The notes beneath the pieces are model-generated. The model made no database searches, was not told where the DNA came from, and worked only from the letters and a program-made list of their open reading frames with translations. Positions 1 through 8,904 of a stretch of DNA of 64,000 nucleotides are shown here, piece by piece (within the stretch, counting starts at the first letter, position 1; the number at the start of each line of letters is the position of its first letter). Where the stretch lies: positions 1 through 64,000 of the forward strand of contig JAPJBO010000107.1 in NCBI GenBank assembly GCA_030068145.1, in the 5' to 3' direction. The stretch comes from Diplonema papillatum. Taxonomy: Eukaryota; Euglenozoa; Diplonemea; Diplonemida; Diplonemidae. A program made the translations under genes and the position numbers.

Positions 1-386
1 CATCCAACTTAGCCCTAGGGGGCACCGCTGGACTTCCCTCCCTGACTCCCGAGGGCCGGTGCAGGAAGTCGCTCTGCCTGGCAAAAGGGTGGTAAAGCCG
101 AACCCCTCCGCCTCCCTGGGTGTGTGTGTTGGTGGTGGTGGTGTGCATGCCGGGTGCCCTTTGTCCGGCATGCTTGTGATCGGTCGTGACGGCTGGCCCG
201 CTACAGCTCGCACGTGATCTGGGTGGTTGGCGCTGGGTGGTGTGGGGGGGGACTCGGGGGTTCGGCTCTACCCCCCCGGTGATCGGCATCACTTCCCCCT
301 GCACCTGCCCCTGGGGAGCAGCTTGGGCGCCGGGTGCTCGTCCCACATTTCCCTGTTCGCCCACCCCCTCGTCCTGTGGTCGTTCG
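1..386 (-). other. 3' flank of the CRE-type RT ORF
   Basis: This GC- and GT-rich stretch lies downstream (minus strand) of the RT/endonuclease ORF and is probably its 3' UTR. No A-tail or second boundary is visible before the window ends, so the 3' end of the element is outside. An open plus-strand frame here is a shadow of the high-GC minus-strand gene. Confidence 0.4.
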
Positions 387-517
387 TTAAAGGGGGGCCC
401 CGGTCCGGGCGCCGGGGGCGTGGCCCTCATTTTGGGGGTCCTGTCCGGGGTCGTCGTGGCCTCCCCCGGCTCCGCCGTTGCCGCTGCCGCCCCCGCCTTG
501 GCCGCCTCTGTTGTCGC

Positions 518-551
<34 letters not shown>

Positions 552-3500
552 ACTGCTGCCGCTACTGCTACTGCTGTCGTCGAGAATCAGCGGGTCGCCT
601 TGCCCCTCCTCCTCCGGCGCATCCTGATGAACGTCCGCGTTCACCAGGGCGATCCGGGCCATCGCCCTCGCCACCGCGAAGCTGAGGCGATGGAACGCCA
701 GGTGAGAGACAGAGGCGTACGTCTCCCAGTCGTGGCGCCTGTGCACCGCCGACACCAGCGCGCGCAGCTCGGGCAAGGCAGACTCGCCCCAGGCGCCGAA
801 GGTGTCCACCACCATCGGGATCAGCATCAGATCCTGCTGTTCGGGGGCCTCCGCCGCGATGGCTGGCCCGTACGCGGCGCGCTTCACGGCCTCGTACTTG
901 GTGGCGGCGCCGCCTTCAGTCTCTGCCGCCTTAGAGATCGAGGACGGTTGGAGCGGGAAGGTTATTGCCACGTCGATCAACCTCCGCTTTCCTTCGCGCT
1001 CGTAGAGCACGTCCACCCGCTTGTTCCTGTTTGGGTGTTTTGTAAACGGCCTGTCTTCCAGGACCGGGCCGAGGAGCGCTTCCCTGGCCAGGGCCGCCAC
1101 CCCATCACGGAGTGCCGTGTGGGCGCGGGTGCGGAGCCCGGTGTTCAAACACGACAGGGAGTGATCCCCGAAGCGATCGGCCGTGGCTAGCCCGCAGAGG
1201 CGGCACACCCGATCCCGGGGTGCCAGCGGCATCCCCAGCCTCAGACGGACGGCTACCGTCAGCTCGGCTCGGGACATCCACAGGTCGTCCGGAGCGTTGT
1301 GCGCTCCGTAGAGCCACGTCGACGCGTGCTTGGCCGCGCAGCTGCGGACCCTTGCCTGGCCCCTGACTCCGGTGAGCGGGTTCCTCAGCAGGCTCTCCTG
1401 CCTGGCTGCCGAGATCTTCACCGCCCACTCCCTCTGCTTACGCGGAACGCTCGCGGCCCCTGCTTGCAGTGAGTCCCTGACCTCGGTCAGGACCTCCGGG
1501 AAGAGTGCAAGTCTGGGGCAGCTGAGCGATGCCGCGCATACGGAATCCTGTGTGGGTGTGATTGTGTGCGGCCCCCCCTCGGGGGACCTGGTCAGGAGGG
1601 GGAGGCCCTTCATGCCTTCTAGGGTCGCCGCCGCCCCTGCCACGGCCGCCGTGTCCGCGCAGGAGTGCATCCCCAGGCCGCCCAGCCTGAGGGGCAGCGA
1701 CGTCTGCAACCATTCCAGGTCGCTCAGCTCGGCCCCGAGGGTCTTTCCCACAGCTCGCCGCATGAAGGTGTCGACCCTTCCATAGTCGGCCGTCGGTCCG
1801 GTCGCCCGCATGAGCGACACGACGCAGACGAACCCCGCGCACGAGTTCAGCAGGGCCATCGCCACGTGCGGGTCCGGGAGGCTCGCGATGGCCCTCGCCC
1901 TCCTCTCGGCCCGGTCCAGGATCTTCTCCACCGCCTCCTTGACCGCCGCCGCGGACCCGCACGGCGCCCCCAGGATGTCCCAGGAGTCCAGCGAGCGCCG
2001 GGTCATCGCCGCGAACGCATCCGGCACTTCCTCCCCCTCCAGGCAGATGACCTCGCTCTTGCCGTGGTTGAGGTGCATGCCCACGGCCCCGCCCTCCCTC
2101 TCGAAGGCAGCCAGCCATGCCACGAGGTACCGCCACAAGCCCGCTGCTGCGCCATCGTCCAGGTAGAAAGCCCGCGCTTCCAGCTGGGACGCTCGCAACG
2201 GGTCGAGCTGCGCCTGTGCTGGGGGGATTGGTGCCCCTTCCCCATCCACTACCATCCCCTGCTGCGGGGCTGGTTCCTCTTCCCCCCCCGCCTGCTGTGG
2301 TTGTGGTTGTGGGTCTGGCGCTCGGTCCAGTTGGGCTGGGATGGGGGCCCCGGGCGGGATGTCATCGGCCCCCAAGGGTGGCAGGTGACCGGCCAAGGAC
2401 AAGTCCATCTCTCTTAGGACTTGCTCGAGCACCAAGCAAAAGAACAGTGGGCCCAGCGGGTCCCCTTGCTGCACTCCGCACTCGGACCAGACCACCTCGT
2501 GCCCGAAGGACAGCTGTGATCTGTGCCCGTACGCCGCTATTGCGTATGGCAGGAGGCCGGGTGTGCTTTCGGCCACCGCTTTCAGGATGGCTCCCCTGTT
2601 CACATTGTTAAATGCGTTGCGCAGGTCCACCTTCACAATTCCTCGCCCCTGGCCGCTGTGCCGGTAGCGTTCGCCCACGCACCTCATCGCACACGCCATG
2701 GCGTCGGCGCCGGACTTCATCCCGACCCCGGTCTGTCCGCACCTCGCGAGGATTGGCTTGATTGCCTGCACCACGGACTTGTCCCTGGCCAGGATCTTGG
2801 CTGCCACCCTCCTCAGGACCTCCCCGCAGGCAATGGGTCGGAGCCCCCCATCCTTTTTCTCGAGGGCTACCAGCCTCGCCCCGTATCCATGTGGTCTGGC
2901 TTCCTCCGGGATACTCCCCGTGGCGATCCGCCTAATCACCGCCACGAGGGGGGCCTTTATGGGGGAGGCGGGGCTCACCAGGTCCAGCAGGTGCTGCGCC
3001 GACAGCCCCGATGGCCCCGGGGCCGTCCCCCGGGGGAGTGCCCTCAACGTCTTGATGACGTTTCCCCAGGATACAGTGATCTCTGTATCCGCCTGTGGTG
3101 GTATTCGGGGGAGGGGGGGCTCTGGCGCCTGTGGGTGTTTATCGCGCATCACCCTCAACGACTCGGCGTTGACTGGGGACACCTTCGCCGCCGCAAGGGT
3201 GGCCACCGCCTTCCCGAACCATCGGGCCTTCGTCTTGCGGATGACCTGCTGGACCGTCTTGGGGTCCAGCTGGCAGGCGTCGTCCACATCTGTGGCCAGG
3301 CCGACGAACCGCCCGATCTGCTCGTCCTCCTCATCCATGACGAGGAATCGGGCCTGGGGCTCCGCTGCCCTTCCCCTGCTCGACGCGATCTCCCGCGCCT
3401 CCGTCCACAGCTCACTGAAGCGCCCGTGCGCCCAGAGGTGGCACCGCCTCCTCAGAGCGGCCGCCACTTTCTTTTTCCCTCCCCTTTGTGTTCGTGAGAG

Positions 3501-3797
3501 GATGAGAGTGGCGAAGGAGTGGAGCCGGAGCCACCCCGTCACACTCCCCACTGCCGCCGACTGCAGCGCCTTCGCCAGCTGTGCCGCCACCACAATCTGG
3601 GCGTCGAACGGAATCCGCTCCAGCTTCGGCACGGCGAGCGAGCTGATCTCCGCGAAGGAGAACGGCATCTCTTCCTCGAACGCCGCGAGGGCCGGCGCTG
3701 CCGCTGGGCCGGCTGCCTGGCCCGCCGCCGGGGCTCGACGTCGTTGGTTGGCCGGTGGTGCCGCCGGGGCCGCGTCCGGGCGGTGCGCCCGCGACAT
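387..3797 (-). CDS. CRE/R2-type non-LTR retrotransposon protein: reverse transcriptase + restriction-like endonuclease
   Basis: The ORF is open from the poly(A) tract near 4155; the first in-frame ATG is at 3797, giving about 1,137 aa. The RT core has GPSGLSAQHLL, a LVALEKKDGGLRPIACGEVL block, VDLRNAFNNV, GVQQGDPLGPLFF and the catalytic box FYLDDG. A Pro/Gln-rich insertion separates the QGDPLGP block from YLDD. Downstream come a CCHC finger (CRLCGLATADRFGDHSLSC) and a PD-(D/E)XK-like module (KRVDVLYE, then LIDVAITFPL, then ATKYEAVK), the arrangement of site-specific R2/CRE/NeSL-clade elements that insert by target-primed reverse transcription. The C-terminus is a Ser run encoded by CTG/AGC repeats, then Gly-rich. 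It is uninterrupted, so it may be young. The CRE-clade assignment is from motif style only; a related RLE clade is possible. Confidence 0.85.
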
Positions 3798-3893
3798 GGG
3801 GCAGATGTTGCGGTGTCTGCCCTGCACCCCCGGCAGGCGCCCGCAGAGGCAGACCAGCTGCGGGGCAGCTGGTACCGGTGGAGGGGGCGCGGC

Positions 3894-3917
3894 GGGCCCC
3901 GGGTGCGGCTCGACGCA
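3894..3917 (-). other. possible degenerate 2A-like motif (CVEPHPGP)
   Basis: In the open frame 32 codons upstream of the first ATG of the RT ORF the translation reads DDLTVDGCVEPHPGP. The 2A consensus is D-V/I-E-x-N-P-G-P. Here the first D is C and N is H, so activity is doubtful. Its place ahead of an RT matches where 2A motifs occur in other LINEs. It could be chance in Pro-rich coding sequence. Confidence 0.3.
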
Positions 3918-4154
3918 CCCATCCACGGTGAGGTCATCCCCACCGCGCCCCAGCGATCTCGTCGTGGACCTGTGTGTGTGTCCCCCCCTCCCCTTCCTGT
4001 AGGGTGTCCATTTTGGGGGTGCTGCGCTCGCCGCCGGGCGGCCTGGTCCGCTCAGACGTCCAAGCCCCTCGGTCGCTTGGTGGGGTTTTCCCCCCCGGGC
4101 TCCGGCCCTGGGGCCTTCATGGGGGCGTCGCCCTTCGGGCCCTCGGGCTCGCCG

Positions 4155-4570
4155 TTTTTTTTTTTTTTTTTTTTTTTTTAAATAAAAATCAAGCAAATGG
4201 GAAGCGAACGGAAAGCAAGCGGATGAGGACGGTGTTCTGTGTTGCTGGGGCCCCGCGCTTGCGTCCGTCCTCAAGCCCCTTTTCTCTTACTCACCCCAGC
4301 GAAGCAAAACGGTTCACCACAAAGACACAAACAGGTTTCACTCTATTTTATCAGGGCTGAATCATCTTTGGTGGCGGACCACCTGCCCTCTTCGATTCGT
4401 GGTGGCAAGCCACCTCGCATTGTTGTTTTTTTTTTTTTTTTTTTTGGGCCTGTTTGTGTTTTTGCTGGTTGCATGGTGAGGGGGGTTGTGGGTGAACAAA
4501 AGAAAACCGCAAACCCTTGCCGACGGGGGTGGGCCATTGGGCTCCCCCCGTTGGTTCAGGGGCTCGTGCC
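4155..4570 (-). other. inter-ORF region with two A-tails
   Basis: On the minus strand there are runs of about 20 A (4445-4426) and 25 A (4179-4155). The second is preceded by GATTTTTATTTA, which looks like the 3' end of a retrocopy. The layout suggests that the protease ORF's transcript ended near 4445 and that a 250-bp A-tailed insertion (4425-4155) separates it from the RT ORF. Alternatively both ORFs belong to one element with internal A-rich tracts. Confidence 0.45.
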
Positions 4571-7459
4571 TCATTTTAGCGGCAGCGGGACCTGGGCGTA
4601 CAAAGTCGTGTAGACCGCGTCGAGCTCGTGCCATGCGGGGTCCTGGCGGCTTTCTCCTGCCTCGGTGTCCATGAACAGGATCCCCTTCCCTTTCGGGTGT
4701 GCCCTGGCAAACTTCCATTGGCCCTCCTCCCCGTCTTGCAACGTCCCCAGGAGGGCAGACCACCTCCCCGGGGGGTGCTTTCGAGGCGGTTTCCCCCTGA
4801 GGAGGATGATGCCCAGAAGGTCGCGAGCCGCCGCCGTCAGTGTTTCCGCTGTGCACCTCCCTCGCAGTGCGAGCTGCTCGTCTATGGGTGTCTCGAAGTC
4901 CGAGGACCTGCGGCGCTCCCAAGCTAGCCACATCTGGATCCTGAACAACTGGGCGAAGGGCACCCTCCGCCGCCCGTGTGCGACTGCCAGCCAGTTAAGG
5001 GCCGCCCATCCCCACTCGTCCGCCACTCTCCCCTGCCCCGCCTTCCTGTGTAGCGAGATTGGGAACCTGTCCTCTAGCTCCGGGGGTGTCACCACGTCCC
5101 ATGCGTACTTCGGTCCCCTGGCCTTCTTTGTTATTCCCCGGGTTGGCCCTGGGGGCTCGTCCTCGCCTCCCTCATCGCATGCCGAGTCCGCGTCTCTCTT
5201 CCTCCGCACGCCCGCAAGCCGGAAAGCAATGCCCTCCTCTGCATCCATGTCAGGAACTCCCCTCGCAGGGAACAGCTCCGCTCCTGGGTCGCCGGCCTGG
5301 CCATCCGGCCCCGAGGTGCCTGGCCTCGCCGCCGACCCTTGCGCCGTTTCGGGTTCAGGAGTCCGGGGTGTGTCGGGGGGTGTCACGTGAAAGGCCTGCC
5401 CTCCCTGTCCATCCCCTACTCCCATGCCCCTTGCCGCTGTGACAGTCCTCGGGCCTGTTGATAGGGAGTTGGGCTCGTCTGACTCTGAGCTCAACGAGTC
5501 CTTTTCGTCGTCCCCGGCGGCCTCAGCTTCGAGCTTCCCCTCCTGCGGGGCTCTGCCCGCCGCCAATCTCCTTGTTGCTTCTTCGAACCTTGCAAGGTAC
5601 TCCTCGGAGCTCGGCCCCTCGTCGTTGGTCCCACTGTTCGCTGGCCCGTGCCCACCCTCGGTCTCGCTCGTGCGTTGGGGTGTGCTCTGCGTTGTGGCCT
5701 TTGGCGCGGTCACGACGGGGCTGTGGCCTTCGCTGGCCGTTGCCTCTGCTGGCCCCGCCACCGTGTCTGCGGGGCTCCTCATCGCGTCACTCGGGGAGCG
5801 GCCGGGGTGTTCTGGGTAAACCTCGGGGTCTCCTGTCGGTGCCTCCGGCTGCGGGTGGCGCGGGCGCGTAGCTCCCTGCGCCCCCACTCCACCGCCTTCT
5901 CTGTTGCCGTTGTCGGCCTCCCCGGCTTCCGGTATGTCTTGGCTTGCCGAGCCGAGGGGCGCTGCGTCCCTGGTGTCGCCTAGCGCCTCGGGCTGCTCAA
6001 GGGTCGGCTGGTATGCAAAGAGAAAGGTGTCTGTGTCTTCATACCTCGGCGCGGTAGAAAAGCTCGTGTTCATCCCGTCGAGCATTGTCCACCTCTGACC
6101 CCTCTCGGCATGCTCGTTGTGCGCGTGCACTATGTAGTGGCCTGCATTGTTCTCTCCTGTGTGCGACACCACTGCCACGAGTCTCAGTCGTTTGCCTAGG
6201 CCTGGCAGGGTTATCGCAACGTCCGCGGCTACTGCTCTCCTGTCTGTGCCTCCAAAGGGGCGTGCCCTCTGCAGTTGGATAAGCACCGTTGTGCCGGCTC
6301 GACTGAAGGAGGGCTTGGTCTGGGACTCCCCCCTGGTCCCGCAACTCACGCACCTGTAGTCCTCCCCCGCCGAGGACCACGAGAACGCTTCGTCTAAGCC
6401 CTCCTGTAGCGTCCCGGCCCTCACGGGGAGGATGGTTGTGTCAAGGTCCTCGTGGGCAGTGTGGCCAGCCTGGCACTTCCCGCACCTGACATCGACCGTG
6501 TACCTGTGCCCTAGGCCCGCGATCCGGTCTGTCTGCCGAGTGTTGCAGGCCCGGTGGGCGGCGTTCTCTTCCTGGACTGTGGTGGCGACCGTTCGCAGGA
6601 CCTCTCCCAAATCACATTGTCGTCCATCACCAAACGGGCCTGAGATGTTCGCAAATACCGACAGCAGTGCCGCGGCTGACCGCTCCCCTGTCACCCACCT
6701 GTGGACTGCCGCGGTAAGCCCGCCTTTCTCATGCGTACCGCACCCCTGGTAGACCATAACCTGCTGTGCCATGTCAGTGACCGCAATCAGGTTCAAGGCC
6801 GCTTGCAGGTAGCACGAGTTGGTGGTCGAAAGGTTCTCCTGCCACCCCCAGGCCTGGCTATTGTGTGTGGAGTCTGCCGCTGCTGAGGCCGGGGGGGCGT
6901 GGCGTGCGCCTTCCCCGCTGGGGTTGGCCCGTGGCCGGCCACTCTGGTTCGATGTGCGCCCGGCGCCGCCCTCACCACCGTCTGCCCCTGGGGATGGAGC
7001 TTCTATCACGCCTTTCTGCTTCGCCCGCTTCGCTCTAGTCCCACGGGGGGCTCCCGGGACCCGCGGGGCTACCGCCCTCTTTCTCCTTCTCCTTCTGTCT
7101 GCCGCCGCCTGGGAGTCGGCGTCGTCCGATACAGAACTCAGCGAGTCTTCCTCCAACGCCCTGGCGAATCTTCCACTCTGTTTCTCCCAGAGCGCGGCCC
7201 TGTCTGCAGCCTCCCTCTTTGCTGCTTCCTCTCGTCTCGCGATGTACTCCCCGGGCGCTTTGTTCCTGTGACTTGGGGTTGCCTGACCTCCCTTTTTTTT
7301 TTTGGAAGAATCGTACGGGGGCCTTCGAGGCAAACTGGGAAAAATGGGCAAGACAAGCAAGTTCCAAAAGGGGAAGTTCAAATACTTCGTTTGTGGGCCG
7401 ACACTCGGGTATTCTCCGGTGTCTTTTCGATTGGTGTGACTCAGTCCCTCCTGCTGCAA
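4571..7459 (-). CDS. mobile-element-associated ubiquitin-specific protease (peptidase C19) ORF
   Basis: About 960 codons are open. The start at 7459 is a TTG, and the first ATG falls inside the protease domain, so the real N-terminus lies upstream, across a frameshift at the A-run near 7300, or in another exon. The catalytic Cys box is NLSTTNSCYLQAALNLIAV; two CxxC pairs (VRCGKCQAG and YRCVSCGTRG) form the usual USP zinc knuckle; the His box is HTGENNAGHYIVHAHN, followed by the late FLFAYQ strand. These mark a USP deubiquitinase with its key residues. The flanking sequence carries a duplicated acidic unit (EYIARREEA...DSLSSVSD and EYLARFEEA...DSLSSESD) and a separate C-terminal module of unknown function. 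It lies just upstream of, and on the same strand as, the CRE-type RT ORF, so it may be that element's ORF1 or a neighbouring element. Ulp1-type proteases are known in NeSL elements; a USP here is unusual. Confidence 0.7.
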   Translation of the reverse strand: MQQEGLSHTNRKDTGEYPSVGPQTKYLNFPFWNLLVLPIFPSLPRRPPYDSSKKKKGGQATPSHRNKAPGEYIARREEAAKREAADRAALWEKQSGRFARALEEDSLSSVSDDADSQAAADRRRRRKRAVAPRVPGAPRGTRAKRAKQKGVIEAPSPGADGGEGGAGRTSNQSGRPRANPSGEGARHAPPASAAADSTHNSQAWGWQENLSTTNSCYLQAALNLIAVTDMAQQVMVYQGCGTHEKGGLTAAVHRWVTGERSAAALLSVFANISGPFGDGRQCDLGEVLRTVATTVQEENAAHRACNTRQTDRIAGLGHRYTVDVRCGKCQAGHTAHEDLDTTILPVRAGTLQEGLDEAFSWSSAGEDYRCVSCGTRGESQTKPSFSRAGTTVLIQLQRARPFGGTDRRAVAADVAITLPGLGKRLRLVAVVSHTGENNAGHYIVHAHNEHAERGQRWTMLDGMNTSFSTAPRYEDTDTFLFAYQPTLEQPEALGDTRDAAPLGSASQDIPEAGEADNGNREGGGVGAQGATRPRHPQPEAPTGDPEVYPEHPGRSPSDAMRSPADTVAGPAEATASEGHSPVVTAPKATTQSTPQRTSETEGGHGPANSGTNDEGPSSEEYLARFEEATRRLAAGRAPQEGKLEAEAAGDDEKDSLSSESDEPNSLSTGPRTVTAARGMGVGDGQGGQAFHVTPPDTPRTPEPETAQGSAARPGTSGPDGQAGDPGAELFPARGVPDMDAEEGIAFRLAGVRRKRDADSACDEGGEDEPPGPTRGITKKARGPKYAWDVVTPPELEDRFPISLHRKAGQGRVADEWGWAALNWLAVAHGRRRVPFAQLFRIQMWLAWERRRSSDFETPIDEQLALRGRCTAETLTAAARDLLGIILLRGKPPRKHPPGRWSALLGTLQDGEEGQWKFARAHPKGKGILFMDTEAGESRQDPAWHELDAVYTTLYAQVPLPLK

Positions 7460-8085
7460 ATTTTGTGAAATGCAGGAGTGGACTTGTCACAGCCAACCGC
7501 ACAGACAGCCTTGATTTTTTTTTAAACACCAGGCCGTACAGTTTGCCAGACAAGAAACCTGGTGCCTGACCTGGTGGGTTCTCCGGGTTCACTTCTTCAC
7601 AACGAAAAACGGCACAACCACGAACACAGACAGGCGCGGTTTGAACCCGCACCAGTTGCACACTGCAACCGGCGCCTGCCCCACGGCAGAAAAAAACGAA
7701 AGGAGAGTCGGCTAAGGGCCTGGAAAGGCCGCGGCTCAGCCACAAGCCGCCACCTGTCACTCAGACTGGGGCCAACTAATTCAAAAAACCGGGGGCACAT
7801 TGGTAACCATCCCGATTTTACCCCGCCTTCACGATGAGAGGGCCACAAGGGAGTCAAACTTGGCAAGGCTCACCTGGAAGGTGCCTCTTTGCACCGCCCC
7901 CCCCGTTCCTGCTGGGCAGCTTGGGGCAGGATCTTTTACGCCCGGGAAGGGTAGGTGCGCAGCTCGGACGCCAGATACGAAGTAAGGGGCTTTCACCCAC
8001 AGCAAAGGTACTGCTTGCCTTGGCCGCGTTTCGAAAAACACGTTTCCAGGGGACACCGCGAGGAGGTGGCAAGTCAGATTTTGTC
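7460..8085. other. 5' flank of the protease ORF; no gene recognised
   Basis: This holds T-runs (7291-7300, 7516-7524), a short stretch at about 7636-7700 that resembles a tRNA T-arm on the minus strand, and otherwise unassigned sequence. No domain was recognised in any frame. Confidence 0.35.
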
Positions 8086-8518
8086 CCCCGAGGACCTGCG
8101 GCGCTCCCATGCTAGCCACATCTGGATCCTGAAAGGACCCTGAAAGGACCCTGAAAGGACCCTGAAAGGACCCTGAAAGGACCCTGAAAGGACCCTGAAA
8201 GGACCCTGAAAGGACCCTGAAAGGACCCTGAAAGGACCCTGAAAGGACCCTGAAAGGACCCTGAAAGGACCCTGAAAGGACCCTGAAAGGACCCTGAAAG
8301 GACCCTGAAAGGACCCTGAAAGGACCCTGAAAGGACCCTGAAAGGACCCTGAAAGGACCCTGAAAGGACCCTGAAAGGACCCTGAAAGGACCCTGAAAGG
8401 ACCCTGAAAGGACCCTGAAAGGACCCTGAAAGGACCCTGAAAGGATCCTGAAAGGATCCTGAAAGGACCCTGAAAGGATCCTGAAAGGATCCTGAAAGGA
8501 TCCTGAAAGGACCTGAAA
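8086..8518 (-). repeat. 11-bp minisatellite nucleated in a protease-ORF fragment
   Basis: From about 8124 the unit GGACCCTGAAA repeats roughly 35 times without spacing change; the last units carry GGATCCTGAAA. The array starts exactly at the end of a ~45-bp segment (8086-8131) that matches 4887-4935 in the protease ORF, including CTAGCCACATCTGGATCCTG. The first unit is that ORF's own GGATCCTGAA. Being 11 bp, it is open in every frame as an 11-aa repeat, but nothing suggests it is translated. Confidence 0.9.
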
Positions 8519-8904
8519 CCTACCAACCTGTTGTTACGAAAAAAGCGGGGATTCCTAGCCTCTGGTGGCTGAATGCCTACAACAGAATTTCAGCAATGCA
8601 TAGAATGTGAAGAAGGAGTTAGAAATCATAGCATACTGGATGACAGATACCATGGTCAGAGAATGACCTGTGTCCCACATCATTGCATGAAGCCAGAAGG
8701 CAATATCGAGGTGGTACATCATGAATTGGGGAGCAAGAAGATCCAATCCAGGCAAACATAATCACACAGCTTCCTTCAAAGACACAGAAGCAGCTGGCTA
8801 ATGCACACCTATGAGGGGAGGTAGGTGGAACAAAACTTGAAAAATTGAGTGAAATATGCCTGCTCTGTACTCACAGGTTTGTTCACAAAACATCGATGGT
8901 TGAA
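8519..8904. other. 3' flank of TTC39-like gene 1; no gene recognised
   Basis: This AT-richer sequence lies between the minisatellite and the stop codon of the minus-strand TPR gene. It probably includes that gene's 3' UTR. A short frame of about 62 codons exists on each strand (8555-8761) without any recognisable domain. Confidence 0.35.

Noticed and set aside
186..1190. Long plus-strand frames with poly-Ala and Cys-rich runs over the CRE-type RT gene
   Set aside because: They are shadows of the GC-rich minus-strand RT/endonuclease ORF and its AGC repeat; no domain.
7630..7700. tRNA-like segment on the minus strand (GGTTCAAACC T-arm)
   Set aside because: The T-arm-like string is present, but no acceptable anticodon arm with a 7-base loop or D-arm could be folded. 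At most it is a SINE head; not called as a tRNA.
8074..8526. 150-codon frame of an 11-aa repeat (FQGPFRVLSGS)
   Set aside because: Produced by an 11-bp DNA repeat with no stop in any frame; no reason to think it is expressed.
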